NCBI RefSeq assembly: GCF_034929435.1
Contig: NZ_JAYFUM010000009.1
Coordinates: 1 to 64,000, forward strand
DNA: 64,000 nucleotides
Direction: 5' to 3'
Source of the DNA: Arcicella rigui
GTDB taxonomy: Bacteria; Bacteroidota; Bacteroidia; Cytophagales; Spirosomataceae
Positions 53,976 through 63,814 of the stretch are shown one piece after another; positions within the stretch are counted from its first letter, which is position 1, and every line of letters starts with the position of its first letter. Under the pieces are notes generated by a model that ran no database searches, was not told where the DNA came from, and saw only the letters and a program-made list of their open reading frames with translations. Both the position numbers and the translations under genes were made by a program.

Positions 53976-54956
53976 TTATTTTTGTTCAAACTCTCTATGA
54001 TGAGCCATTTTGAATAATTCGTCTTTTGATAAAGATTTGAAGTACTCATAAGTAATTTTCAAACCTTCCGAACGACTCACTTTTGGTTCCCAACCTAAGA
54101 TTTCCTTCGCTTTTGTAATGTCTGGTTTGCGTTGCTTAGGGTCATCTTTTGGTAATGGTAAAGAAATTAATTTCTGGTCAGTACCTGTCAATTTGATAAT
54201 TTCATCCCCAAATTCTTTGATTGTTATCTCATCTGGATTACCAATATTTACTGGTTGTGCATAATCACTCAATAACAAGCGATAGATTCCTTCTACTAAG
54301 TCATCCACATAACAGAATGAGCGAGTTTGTGAACCATCACCAAACATTGTTAAATCTTCACCTCTGAGAGCCTGTCCGATAAATGCAGGTAATACTCTAC
54401 CATCATTCAAACGCATTCTTGGTCCGAAAGTATTAAATATACGAACGATTCTTGTTTCTAATCCATGATAAGTATGATAAGCCATCGTCATCGCTTCTTG
54501 GAAACGTTTTGCCTCGTCATAAACACCTCTTGGGCCTACTGGGTTTACATTTCCCCAATACTCTTCTGGTTGTGGGTGAACAGTTGGGTCACCATAAACC
54601 TCTGAAGTAGAGGCAATCAAAACTCTTGCATTCTTTACTCTTGCTAAACCTAAACAGTTGTGAATACCCAAAGAACCAACTTTCAAAGTTTGGATTGGAA
54701 TTTTCAAATAGTCAATCGGAGAAGCTGGTGAAGCAAAATGAAGAATATAGTCTAATTCGCCCGGAACGTGAATGAATTTTGAAACATCATGGTGGTAAAA
54801 TTCAAAGTTTGGTAACTTGAATAGGTGTTCGATATTCTTCAAATCACCTGTAATCAAATTGTCCATGGCTATTACATAATAGCCTTCTTTGATAAATCTG
54901 TCACAAAGATGTGAGCCTAAAAAACCTGCTCCGCCTGTTATTAATACTCTTTTCAT
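53976..54956 (-). CDS. UDP-glucuronate decarboxylase (UDP-xylose synthase)
   Basis: 326 residues. TGGAGFLGSHLCDRFI nucleotide motif, HFASPASPIDYLKIPIQTL, STSEVYGDP, and catalytic YDEAKR (Y-x3-K), with FGPRMRLNDGRVLPAFIGQA, all characteristic of UXS. It converts UDP-glucuronate to UDP-xylose. It is downstream of ugd, which makes UDP-glucuronate, so the two form a pathway. The repeat at 54962-55060 lies between them. Confidence 0.92.
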   Translation of the reverse strand: MKRVLITGGAGFLGSHLCDRFIKEGYYVIAMDNLITGDLKNIEHLFKLPNFEFYHHDVSKFIHVPGELDYILHFASPASPIDYLKIPIQTLKVGSLGIHNCLGLARVKNARVLIASTSEVYGDPTVHPQPEEYWGNVNPVGPRGVYDEAKRFQEAMTMAYHTYHGLETRIVRIFNTFGPRMRLNDGRVLPAFIGQALRGEDLTMFGDGSQTRSFCYVDDLVEGIYRLLLSDYAQPVNIGNPDEITIKEFGDEIIKLTGTDQKLISLPLPKDDPKQRKPDITKAKEILGWEPKVSRSEGLKITYEYFKSLSKDELFKMAHHREFEQK

Positions 54957-54961
54957 ATTTT

Positions 54962-55060
54962 TAGCTGTAAGCTGTAAGCTATGAGCTATCAGCTTTTTTT
55001 ATATTTATCGTAAACGTGATTTCTCAAAAATTAAAAGCTTTTAGCTCATAGTTCTATGCT
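54962..55060. repeat. Composite inverted repeat, AGCTGTAAGC family
   Basis: Left arm 54962-54994 (TAGCTGTAAGCTGTAAGCTA, GAGCTATCAGC) and right arm 55033-55060 (AAAGCTTTTAGCTCATAG, CTATGCT). Its right end sits 4 bases from the ugd stop and its left end 5 bases from the UXS start. Confidence 0.7.
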
Positions 55061-55064
55061 TAAT

Positions 55065-56378
55065 TTATTTTACCGTCTCTCTACCTATTGAGTAATAAGT
55101 ATAGCCTAACTCCTTCATTTGCTCTAATTCATACAAATTACGACCATCGAAGATTACTTTATCTTTCAATAATACCTCCATCACTTCAAACTCTGGAGTA
55201 CGGAACTGTGGCCATTCTGTCATAATCAATACCGCATCAGCATCTTTGATAGCTTCATAAGGCCCTTTCGTGTAAGTAATCACATCTCCAATTACTCCCT
55301 TCACATTCTCCATCGCCTCTGGGTCAAAGGCTTTAATGATTGCTCCTTCTGCCAATAATTCTTTGATATTGTATAATGCTGGAGCTTCTCTGATATCATC
55401 TGTATAAGGTTTGAATGCTAAACCCCACATCCCGAATACTTTACCTTTCAAGTCTCCTCCAAAATGTGCCTTGATATGAGGTATCAATTTCGTCTTCTGG
55501 TCTTCATTGACATTCATTACCGCTTTCAATATCTGAAAATCATAACCTGAATCTTTTGATGTTTTCTCTAATGCCTGTACATCTTTTGGAAAACAACTTC
55601 CGCCGTAACCAATCCCTGCAAACAAGAAGCGTTTACCAATACGTGAATCTGTACCAATTCCTCTACGAATATCATCTACATTCGCTCCTACTATCTCGCA
55701 AAGGTTTGCAATTTCGTTCATGAAGGTAATCTTGGTTGCTAAGAAGGCATTCGCTGCATACTTCGTCATCTCAGCTGAACGCTCATCCATGAAGATAACT
55801 GGATTGCCTTGACGTACCAAAGGTGCATACAATTTCGTCATCACAGCCTTTGCTTTCTCTGAACTCGTACCGATTACTACTCGGTCGGGTTTCATAAAGT
55901 CTTCTACGGCCACGCCTTCACGTAAGAACTCTGGGTTGGAAACTACATCGAACAAATCTGTCGAAGCATTTTTAGCAATGGCTGCGTGTACTTTCTCTGC
56001 TGTGCCAACAGGTACGGTACTCTTGTCAATCACTACTACGTATTGATCTAAAATAGGCCCTAAATCGTTCGCTACTTTTAAGATATATTTCAAGTCGGCT
56101 GAACCATCTTCACCAGGAGGGGTCGGTAAAGCTAAAAAGATTACTTTGGCATCTTTTACCCCTTCGGCTAAATTCGTAGTAAATTTCAAACGACCTTCTG
56201 CTGTATTACGATTGAATAAAACATCAAGACCTGGCTCATAAATAGGAATGATCCCATTCTTCATCTTTTCTACTTTTGCCGCATCTATATCGACACAAAC
56301 TACTTGGTTGCCTGTCTCTGCAAAACAAGTACCAGTTACTAAGCCTACATATCCAGTTCCGACTACTGCTATCTTCAT
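55065..56378 (-). CDS. ugd: UDP-glucose 6-dehydrogenase
   Basis: 437 residues. GTGYVGLVTGTCFAETGNQV nucleotide-binding start, catalytic Cys in GIGYGGSCFPKDVQALEKT, DKSTVPVGTAEKV, and the C-terminal WPQFRTPEF domain. It oxidises UDP-glucose to UDP-glucuronate with two NAD. It supplies UXS and any glucuronosyl transferase. Separated from gmd by a terminator, so possibly a separate transcript. Confidence 0.95.
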   Translation of the reverse strand: MKIAVVGTGYVGLVTGTCFAETGNQVVCVDIDAAKVEKMKNGIIPIYEPGLDVLFNRNTAEGRLKFTTNLAEGVKDAKVIFLALPTPPGEDGSADLKYILKVANDLGPILDQYVVVIDKSTVPVGTAEKVHAAIAKNASTDLFDVVSNPEFLREGVAVEDFMKPDRVVIGTSSEKAKAVMTKLYAPLVRQGNPVIFMDERSAEMTKYAANAFLATKITFMNEIANLCEIVGANVDDIRRGIGTDSRIGKRFLFAGIGYGGSCFPKDVQALEKTSKDSGYDFQILKAVMNVNEDQKTKLIPHIKAHFGGDLKGKVFGMWGLAFKPYTDDIREAPALYNIKELLAEGAIIKAFDPEAMENVKGVIGDVITYTKGPYEAIKDADAVLIMTEWPQFRTPEFEVMEVLLKDKVIFDGRNLYELEQMKELGYTYYSIGRETVK

Positions 56379-56399
56379 AATTGTGTTAGTATTAAAATT

Positions 56400-56445
56400 A
56401 GAAAAAAGCTATCAAAGACTCATGAAACGTTTCCTTGATAGCTTT
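56400..56445 (-). terminator. Terminator after gmd
   Basis: AAAGCTATCAA (56405-56415) / TTGATAGCTTT (56435-56445), 11-bp perfect stem, followed on the minus strand by TTTTTTC. Confidence 0.75.
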
Positions 56446-56451
56446 CAAAAA

Positions 56452-57516
56452 TTATTTAGTAAACAACTTCACATCTGCTTCCATCATATCCTTTACCAAA
56501 GCTGGCAAATCATACTTAGGTTCCCATCCTAATTTAGTTTTTGATTTTGTTGGGTCTCCAATCAATAACTCAACTTCCGTTGGTCGGAAATAACGAGGAT
56601 CAACAGACACCACCACAGTCCCTATTGGAACCTGATATAGAGGGTTGGAACATGAAGCAACAGTTCCTATTTCATCAACTCCTTCTCCTGAGAATGCAAC
56701 TTCAATTCCTACTTCTGCAAATGCCATTCTCACAAATTCTCTTACACGTGTGGTAACTCCGGTCGCAATTACATAATCTTCAGCTACATCTTGCTGTAAG
56801 ATTAACCACATTGCCTCAACATAGTCTTTTGCATGTCCCCAGTCACGTTCTGCATTTAAGTTTCCAAGATATAGTCTATCTTGCTGACCTAAAGCAATCT
56901 GAGCAACTGCTCTGGTGATTTTACGAGTAACAAACGTTTCACCACGACGAGGAGATTCATGATTAAAAAGAATTCCGTTTACAGCAAACATATTATAGGC
57001 TTCTCTGTAATTAACTGTAATCCAGTAGCCATATAATTTTGCTACAGCATAAGGTGAACGAGGATAGAATGGAGTCGTCTCTGATTGAGGTACAGCTTGT
57101 ACTAATCCATATAATTCAGAGGTAGATGCCTGATAAATTTTCGTTTTTTCTACTAAACCCAACAAACGAACTGCTTCCAAAATACGTAAAGTACCGATAC
57201 CATCTACTTGAGCAGTATATTCGGGCTCATCAAAAGAAACCTTCACATGAGACATTGCACCTAAATTATAAATCTCATCTGGTTGAACTTCTTGAATGAT
57301 GCGGATAATATTTGTTGAATCAGAAAGATCCCCGTAATGCATAATAAAACGGACTCCATCTTCATGTAAATCTTCATATAAATGGTCAATACGAGCAGTA
57401 TTGATTAGTGAACTACGACGTTTTATACCGTGAACTTCATAACCTTTTGATAATAATAATTCTGCTAAATAAGCCCCATCTTGTCCTGTAATCCCCGTGA
57501 TTAACGCTTTTTTCAT
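56452..57516 (-). CDS. gmd: GDP-mannose 4,6-dehydratase
   Basis: 354 residues. TGITGQDGAYLAELLLSKGY cofactor motif, GIKRRSSLINTARIDHLYED, catalytic Y-x3-K in RSPYAVAKLYGYW and FNHESPRRGETFVTRKITRA. It makes GDP-4-keto-6-deoxymannose, first step to GDP-L-fucose. The downstream fcl gene lies 73 bases before it on the minus strand. Confidence 0.96.
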   Translation of the reverse strand: MKKALITGITGQDGAYLAELLLSKGYEVHGIKRRSSLINTARIDHLYEDLHEDGVRFIMHYGDLSDSTNIIRIIQEVQPDEIYNLGAMSHVKVSFDEPEYTAQVDGIGTLRILEAVRLLGLVEKTKIYQASTSELYGLVQAVPQSETTPFYPRSPYAVAKLYGYWITVNYREAYNMFAVNGILFNHESPRRGETFVTRKITRAVAQIALGQQDRLYLGNLNAERDWGHAKDYVEAMWLILQQDVAEDYVIATGVTTRVREFVRMAFAEVGIEVAFSGEGVDEIGTVASCSNPLYQVPIGTVVVSVDPRYFRPTEVELLIGDPTKSKTKLGWEPKYDLPALVKDMMEADVKLFTK

Positions 57517-57589
57517 GTTTATTATGTGTTTAAATTGATACTTCTAATTGATATTGTATGTAGGTTGTTTATTTTAACTCTTAAAGCAA

Positions 57590-58528
57590 CTACAACCTTA
57601 ATCCTGTATTTTGTAAAAAATCTTGGTAAGCTAAGGAAATCCCTTCTTTTAAATCTATGGTATGTTTCCAACCATGGCTATGTAATTTAGAAACATCCAT
57701 CAATTTTCTTGGTGTTCCATCAGGTTTTGATGTATCCCAAACCAAATCACCTTCAAAACCAACAGTTTCCTTAACGGTCTCTGCTAACTCTTTAATAGTA
57801 ACATCTGTTCCTGTTCCTACATTTACCAATTCAGGTTCACTATAATTCTCCATTAAATAGATACAAGCTGCTGCTAAATCGTCAGCATGTAAAAACTCTC
57901 TCATCGGAGAACCAGTCCCCCATAATGTAACAGAAAGGTTTCCATTTACTTTTGCCTCATGAAACTTTCTAATCATTGCAGGTAAAACGTGAGAGTTCTG
58001 CAAATCATAATTATCATTTGGTCCATACAAATTAGTAGGCATTACAGAGATAAAATCACAACCATATTGCGAACGATATGCTTCACACATTTTAATTCCT
58101 GCTATTTTTGCGATTGCATAGGGTTCATTTGTTTGCTCTAACAAACCTGTCAATAAATATTCTTCCTTCAAAGGTTGGGGAGCCAATTTAGGATAAATAC
58201 ACGAAGAACCTAAAAACATTAATTTTTTTACTTTATTCAAGTAAGAAGCATGAATAATATTATTTTGAATAGCCAGATTTTCATACAAAAAATCTGCTCG
58301 ATAAGTATTATTAGCTACAATTCCGCCTACTTTGGCTGCAGCTAAAAATACATAATCAGGCTTTTCATTAGCAAAAAAAATTGATACTTCTTGTTGATTT
58401 CTTAAATCTAATTCTTTAGATGTTTTTAATATAAAATTATCAAATCCATCTTTTTCTAATTTTCTTAAAATAGCAGACCCAACCATTCCCCTATGGCCTG
58501 CAATGTATATCTTACTACTTTTGTTCAT
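57590..58528 (-). CDS. fcl: GDP-L-fucose synthase
   Basis: 312 residues. IAGHRGMVGSAILRKLEKDG, FLGSSCIYPKLAPQPLKEEY and the catalytic EPYAIAKIAGIKMCEAYRSQ (Y-x3-K), PTNLYGPNDNYD. It epimerises and reduces the gmd product to GDP-L-fucose. Its first 14 bases overlap the end of the preceding glycosyltransferase gene, so they are co-transcribed. Confidence 0.95.
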   Translation of the reverse strand: MNKSSKIYIAGHRGMVGSAILRKLEKDGFDNFILKTSKELDLRNQQEVSIFFANEKPDYVFLAAAKVGGIVANNTYRADFLYENLAIQNNIIHASYLNKVKKLMFLGSSCIYPKLAPQPLKEEYLLTGLLEQTNEPYAIAKIAGIKMCEAYRSQYGCDFISVMPTNLYGPNDNYDLQNSHVLPAMIRKFHEAKVNGNLSVTLWGTGSPMREFLHADDLAAACIYLMENYSEPELVNVGTGTDVTIKELAETVKETVGFEGDLVWDTSKPDGTPRKLMDVSKLHSHGWKHTIDLKEGISLAYQDFLQNTGLRL

Positions 58529-59642
58529 ATCTTTTAGGATGTTTTTCTAAGCTAAATTGATTGTCATATAATTTTGTAACTAAAGATTTTATTTCTAAGT
58601 CAAACCTTATAGAACTAAACCGTTCTGCATTTTTTCTAATTTTAGCATAGTCGAATTTCAGTGTTTCAAATTGATTAACAGCTTCCACAATAGAATCGAC
58701 ACTCTGCTCACTAAATAAATACCCTGTTTCTTGATGAATTACTGATTCTGCAGGACCACCCTGACCATAACAAATTACAGGAGTTCCGCAAGCTTGAGCT
58801 TCTACAGGAGCAATTCCAAAGTCTTCTAATGCTGCAAAAACAAATCCTCTTGCTTTTCCAATGATCAAAGAAACTTCTTCGCTTGCTAAAAAACCTGTAA
58901 ACTCAATATTTTCTTTTGCAATAGCCTTTAAAGAGGGCATTAATTCACCATCTCCAATTACAATCAACCTTTTCCCTGTTTGATTAAAAGCCTCAATAAT
59001 CAAATCAAATCTTTTTTTGACCGCAAATCTTCCAACCGTCACATAATAATCTTCCTTTTCCTCAACTAATGTAAATTTTTCAACATCAACAGGAGGATAG
59101 ATTAAATATGTATCTCTTTTATACCTTTCTTTAACCCATTGCTGAACAAACTTCGAATTAGCTATATATACATCAGGCCCTTGGGCTAATCTAAAATCAA
59201 AATTCTTTATTAGATTCAAAACAGGGGAAAGTACTTTCGAAAATCTTTTGAAAAAAAGTTTTCTTTCATAATCCTCCCAAACATACATAAGGTTTCTTTG
59301 TTGTAAATAACATATATGTAACTGAGAATCTGTACTTTTTTTAACTCCTTTTGCAGCCGTATGTGACGAGCTTAAAATTAAATCTGTTTTAGCATCAACA
59401 TTTAGCTGACGCACAAAATAAGGGAATAGCGGAAATAAAAATCTAAACTTCTTTCCAAATATTTGTAAAGAAGAGGTCTTTATTGTGTACTTCTTTGAAA
59501 AAAGCTTATTCTTATCATTTTCACTCATTACATCTACCATGCACAAGACTTCTTCAAAATCAAAATTTGAAGAAAATGAGGCTATCACTTTTTCAGCACC
59601 TCCATATAAATCTAACCAATCAACTACTAATGATATTCTCAT
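58515..59642 (-). CDS. GT4 glycosyltransferase
   Basis: 375 residues. N-terminal LVVDWLDLYGGAEKVIASFS, central YYVTVGRFAVKKRFDLIIEA, and donor-site ALEDFGIAPVEAQACGTPVI (E-x7-E). Resembles WbaZ-like mannosyl/fucosyl transferases acting on GDP-sugars, which fits the adjacent gmd-fcl pair (inference). Cytoplasmic, membrane-associated. Confidence 0.88.
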   Translation of the reverse strand: MRISLVVDWLDLYGGAEKVIASFSSNFDFEEVLCMVDVMSENDKNKLFSKKYTIKTSSLQIFGKKFRFLFPLFPYFVRQLNVDAKTDLILSSSHTAAKGVKKSTDSQLHICYLQQRNLMYVWEDYERKLFFKRFSKVLSPVLNLIKNFDFRLAQGPDVYIANSKFVQQWVKERYKRDTYLIYPPVDVEKFTLVEEKEDYYVTVGRFAVKKRFDLIIEAFNQTGKRLIVIGDGELMPSLKAIAKENIEFTGFLASEEVSLIIGKARGFVFAALEDFGIAPVEAQACGTPVICYGQGGPAESVIHQETGYLFSEQSVDSIVEAVNQFETLKFDYAKIRKNAERFSSIRFDLEIKSLVTKLYDNQFSLEKHPKRYEQK

Positions 59643-59664
59643 AAACTTTTAAAAATAGTTTAAT

Positions 59665-60876
59665 TTATTCATTGATTAAACTTAAAAACTTATTAGCAAA
59701 TGTTGTTGGAGAAAACTGTTCTCTATTAGGAAACCCTTTAAATCTTTTCTTTTCGGTCAACACCGAATACAAGCAGTCTGTTAATTCAGTAGTATTATCA
59801 GGATTATAAGTATTTCCATTCATATTCTCAGTAATTGTATCAGCAACCCCAGTAACCTTAGAAGCTATTGTATAAGTCTCACAAAGAGAACTTTCAATTA
59901 ATACCACAGGTGATCCCTCTGTAGATTCAATAATTCTATCAAATCCTTCAAAATTACATTCTTCTTTATTGATAGTTGGGAAAATAAAGTAGTCAACACT
60001 TTTCATCCAAGATAGTACATCATCTCGCCAACCAATCCAATAAATGTATTGGTCAATTTTATTCTCTTTAGTGAAATTAATCAATTGGGTTCGATAAACT
60101 ATTTCTGCTGGGGTCTTTGCAATTCCTACGATAAATGTAATAGGGAAGTCTTCTGAAGAGACTTTATCTTTTAAATTGTTTAAAGCATAAATTAAGTGAT
60201 GAACACCTTTTTGAGGCTTTATTAAACCTGCAAATAAAAACCGAGTCCTCGAAACTTGTTCTTTAGGTATTAATAGCTCTATCTCTGACTGTATTTTTTG
60301 TGAATCAATATGACTATACTGTGTAAAGTCAATCCCATAATTAATAACCTTTTTTTTATTTGATTCAGGTAAACTATTGAGTACATCAATACTTGGACAA
60401 ACAACGTAATCAGTAAAAGTCAGGAAAAGAAATTTAGAAAGAAGAGGGTTTAATTTATTTTTACTTTGCAAATACATTATTTTTTTGCTCCTAAAAAGGA
60501 TGGCAGGAAATAGTATCATAACAGCCCCCCTTGGATCGCAAAAATATATTACATCAAACTTTTCTTTAAAAAGAAACTTTATACACTGCCAATAAAGAGG
60601 TAACAATCCAAACAAAAAAGACTTAATAAAGTGTAATGGAGTAAACCATTTCTCAGCATTACCATACATCATCAGCCTATCGCTTGTATTAAGTAAAACT
60701 ATATTGTCAACATGCTGTTTAAAATTAGATGATATGCTATTATTAGAGTCATCTGCAATTAACAATGTTGTGTCATATTCATTTTCTTTTAATACTTTAC
60801 ATAAATTAAGCGATACCCTCTGAGCACCAGAAAAAACTGGATAAGCTTCGAATACTAATATTTTTTTCTTTTTCAT
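59665..60876 (-). CDS. GT4-like glycosyltransferase
   Basis: 403 residues. KILVFEAYPVFSGAQRVSLN at the N-terminus, RFLFAGLIKPQKGVHHLIYA in the middle, and a C-terminal donor region with EGSPVVLIESSLCETYTIAS where the family E-x7-E motif is modified (GFDRIIESTEGSPVVLIESS). It is AT-rich. Acceptor and donor not predictable. Confidence 0.8.
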   Translation of the reverse strand: MKKKKILVFEAYPVFSGAQRVSLNLCKVLKENEYDTTLLIADDSNNSISSNFKQHVDNIVLLNTSDRLMMYGNAEKWFTPLHFIKSFLFGLLPLYWQCIKFLFKEKFDVIYFCDPRGAVMILFPAILFRSKKIMYLQSKNKLNPLLSKFLFLTFTDYVVCPSIDVLNSLPESNKKKVINYGIDFTQYSHIDSQKIQSEIELLIPKEQVSRTRFLFAGLIKPQKGVHHLIYALNNLKDKVSSEDFPITFIVGIAKTPAEIVYRTQLINFTKENKIDQYIYWIGWRDDVLSWMKSVDYFIFPTINKEECNFEGFDRIIESTEGSPVVLIESSLCETYTIASKVTGVADTITENMNGNTYNPDNTTELTDCLYSVLTEKKRFKGFPNREQFSPTTFANKFLSLINE

Positions 60877-60900
60877 AACTTTTATGCTACTTTGATGTGT

Positions 60901-61686
60901 TTATTTATGTGCTCTTTTCCAGTATAAATTGATACCAAACCTAAGCCCTAAATTCTTAAAATAGAGTTTAGTAATGTGTATATAATAATCAAAATTGGCT
61001 CTTAAAACCGAAACACCTCCTCTTACGATAATAACCTTCTTTAATTCCTTAAACATTTTCAACTGATTACTTGCTCCTCCAACAGTCATTTTCACTGTTA
61101 CAGTGTTGATAAACTTTGCATTTAAAGACTTTTGTGGTCTCAACAATAACTCATAATCCCCTACTATTTTGTAGTTAATATCATAATTCCCATACTTTTC
61201 AAACAAATATTTTGATTGTAAAGAGCCTGGATGAGCAATAATATTTACTCTTCTAAACTGTTCCCAATTCCAAGGCCAACCATAGGTTCTTAAAACTCGG
61301 CCTTCTTCTGTTATCATTTCAATCTTAGATGATATATATAGACAATCAGTGTTATTTATTTGCTCTTTATTGATGAAATCTACATAATGCTGAATAGCAT
61401 CAGGATAAAAAAAGTCATCAGAACCTAAAAAAGCAATCCAATCTCCAGTAGCTTTTTCAACACCTTTGTTCCAAGCATCATAAATACCTTTGTCTTTTTC
61501 ACTAATCCAATAAGATATTTCGCTATTATATTTTTCAAGTATTCCTAATGTTCCATCTTTAGAACCTCCATCAATAACTATGTATTCTATATTATTATAC
61601 CCTTGCGAAATCACACTCAATAGTGATTGTTCAAGAGTCTTCGCTGAATTATAGGTTGCTGTTATAATTGAAATTTTTGGACGCAT
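60901..61686 (-). CDS. GT2 glycosyltransferase
   Basis: 261 residues, GT-A fold. SIITATYNSAKTLEQSLLSV, EYIVIDGGSKDGTLGI, GIYDAWNKGVEKATGDWIAF and the metal-binding LGSDDFFYPDA (DxD-like). It resembles WcaA/WcaE-type inverting transferases. Part of the repeat-unit assembly set, 24 bases before the GT4 at 59665. Confidence 0.92.
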   Translation of the reverse strand: MRPKISIITATYNSAKTLEQSLLSVISQGYNNIEYIVIDGGSKDGTLGILEKYNSEISYWISEKDKGIYDAWNKGVEKATGDWIAFLGSDDFFYPDAIQHYVDFINKEQINNTDCLYISSKIEMITEEGRVLRTYGWPWNWEQFRRVNIIAHPGSLQSKYLFEKYGNYDINYKIVGDYELLLRPQKSLNAKFINTVTVKMTVGGASNQLKMFKELKKVIIVRGGVSVLRANFDYYIHITKLYFKNLGLRFGINLYWKRAHK

Positions 61687-61723
61687 TTTAATTTTTATTA
61701 ATTACAAAATACTAAGTTTTAAT

Positions 61724-62938
61724 TTATCTCTTTCTATAAATTATCAGGTTGTAAAGAAACCACACAAAAACACAAAAAAAACTCAGAGAGAAATTCCTAA
61801 TAGCCATCAGGCTGTAAAATGGTGAAAAAAGAAAAAGGCTAAATAAAAATATATAAAGTACTTGAGCTGATAAAAAAGTATTCATGTACTTGAGTGACAA
61901 CCTAAAGAGATACAGCAATAAGAATAAAAAAATCAGAGATCCAAAAATTCCAAAATCAACAATCATATCTCTAAATATTGTTCCCCAAACATTATGAAAA
62001 ATCCCAAACTTCGCTGAATATATATAATCGATTTTATCGTGAACATCTAACCAATTAATAATGCCAAATCTATCTAAAAAATTAAATTCATAAAAACCAT
62101 ATGACATAGGAACCATTTCATAATTATCAAAATACATTGAAAAAAAGATTAAACACTGTCCCACATACTCAAAAGCTTGAGTTAGCATTACAAAGACAAT
62201 TGCACCCCACTCATATTGTAAAAGAGTTGTTGCTACATCCACTTTTACGTTGTTTAATGAAAGATATACTTCCATCAAACGAGAGGTATCAGCTGTGTTT
62301 CTTGCCAAGGTTAACAAAGAACCAAGTATGACGATTAATATAAAAAATAAAATGAATTTAATCAAAAATGAAACCATTCTTTTGAATATTACTACTCTAT
62401 TGTTAAGTAAATATATAGCAAGAAAAAAAAGTCCAAATACAATAAAGTGAACTCTTCCCCCTGTAATGAAAATAAAGCTAAAACTTATAAACGCTGCTAC
62501 TGTATTTGCTATAACTCTATGTGCCCTAACCTTACTAAAACTAAGAATAATGTAAGGTACAAATATTAAAGGCGAGGCTAAAAAATTAATAGTATATAGT
62601 CCTCCTCCGCCAGATCTATTCTCCAAATGGTATTCTCTAATTTCACTCCAATCTTTACCTAAATTTGATTGATTTTCAAGAAGCAAAGGAATACAAGTTA
62701 CCGCTCCCAAAAAATATAAAAATATAATTAAATTATATTTAGCCTTGTGAGGATGATTCAAAACATCTAACTTAAATTTAAGTTTAGTTGTTAAAAATTT
62801 ATAAACCATCATCATTGCAGTAATAAAATAACAAGATGACCAAAAGCTAATCTCAATTTTATATAAAAAAGATGCTAAACCTACAATACATAGTACTATA
62901 AGCCACATATTTAATATAAAATTTCTTTCAAAAATCAT
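61724..62938 (-). CDS. Wzy-like oligosaccharide repeat-unit polymerase
   Basis: 404 residues with about ten to twelve membrane helices and a large periplasmic loop (for example YVGQCLIFFSMYFDNYEMVP, DRFGIINWLDVHDKIDY). It matches the topology of O-antigen/EPS polymerases (OPSX/EpsG-like) although sequence motifs are weak. It polymerises repeat units in the periplasm after flipping. Very AT-rich coding sequence. Confidence 0.75.
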   Translation of the reverse strand: MIFERNFILNMWLIVLCIVGLASFLYKIEISFWSSCYFITAMMMVYKFLTTKLKFKLDVLNHPHKAKYNLIIFLYFLGAVTCIPLLLENQSNLGKDWSEIREYHLENRSGGGGLYTINFLASPLIFVPYIILSFSKVRAHRVIANTVAAFISFSFIFITGGRVHFIVFGLFFLAIYLLNNRVVIFKRMVSFLIKFILFFILIVILGSLLTLARNTADTSRLMEVYLSLNNVKVDVATTLLQYEWGAIVFVMLTQAFEYVGQCLIFFSMYFDNYEMVPMSYGFYEFNFLDRFGIINWLDVHDKIDYIYSAKFGIFHNVWGTIFRDMIVDFGIFGSLIFLFLLLYLFRLSLKYMNTFLSAQVLYIFLFSLFLFSPFYSLMAIRNFSLSFFCVFVWFLYNLIIYRKR

Positions 62939-63004
62939 GTTAGAAGTTGTTTAATTTTCAATATATATGGTATGAATGATTTAAATCATAATTAAAAAAA
63001 GAAA

Positions 63005-63814
63005 TTATTTTTTCAAAAAGTCTTCTATCTTAATTCTTTCAAAAATCTCTAATGCTCCACCATCAGTAGCATTGAATATTTTTCTTCCATGTGCCAAATA
63101 TTTTTGATTAGCAATATTATAACTATATTCACTTGTAGAAATTTCAGGCAATTGCCATTGCATTCCATTTGAGAAGTACCTTGGGTCAAAATGAGAATCA
63201 TCTTTTTCTTTACTTACTGCTAATTGACCAGGAGCTCCTTTCGCACTAAAGTAATGGTCGCAACCAACTAAAGCTACATTTTGAAAACCTAGATGAAAAG
63301 CTAATTGCATAGCTACAAAAGTTACAGTTCCACCCTCCCAAATACTCATACTTACATCTTCAGAAAACTTTTGCTGATAACTACCATGTAAAAAACTAAC
63401 GTTTTCTCTTGAAGTAACTATTTTAGATGAATTTGATGATATAAATAATGGTATCTCTGTGCTATTGTAAAAATCAAGATTTTGTTCCACAACCAAACCA
63501 TTAACTGCAGCAATCATTGTGGGTCTAAAGGAAGTTCTATCGAATAACAGGTTTACTTTATTTAAACCTATTGTAGGAATATTTTTGAGTAAATCAAAAT
63601 CTACTTTATTTAACGATGGGCCATTACACAAAATAACAACTTTCTGACCTTTAAATTTATTTTTAGAGTCTTTTAACTTCTTTCTTGACCTCCATGATTC
63701 AGGATTTAAATCCCATAATAATCGTTCATAAACTAATTTCCCTGCATGTTTGTATGGGTTCAGTACTGGATTAACCTTTAATATAGGGTCAATATCAATC
63801 ATTTCATTTTTCAT
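63005..63814 (-). CDS. DUF115/MptE-like protein
   Basis: 269 residues. Contains the DUF115-type segment GQKVVILCNGPSLNKVDFDL, GLNKVNLLF, and NVALVGCDHYFSAKGAPG, a Rossmann-like fold related to Maf/6-hydroxymethylpterin-kinase-like enzymes. In surface-glycan loci such proteins are candidate sugar transferases or modifiers. Exact reaction unknown. Its ATG overlaps the stop of the upstream gene by 4 bases (ATGA). Confidence 0.7.
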   Translation of the reverse strand: MKNEMIDIDPILKVNPVLNPYKHAGKLVYERLLWDLNPESWRSRKKLKDSKNKFKGQKVVILCNGPSLNKVDFDLLKNIPTIGLNKVNLLFDRTSFRPTMIAAVNGLVVEQNLDFYNSTEIPLFISSNSSKIVTSRENVSFLHGSYQQKFSEDVSMSIWEGGTVTFVAMQLAFHLGFQNVALVGCDHYFSAKGAPGQLAVSKEKDDSHFDPRYFSNGMQWQLPEISTSEYSYNIANQKYLAHGRKIFNATDGGALEIFERIKIEDFLKK

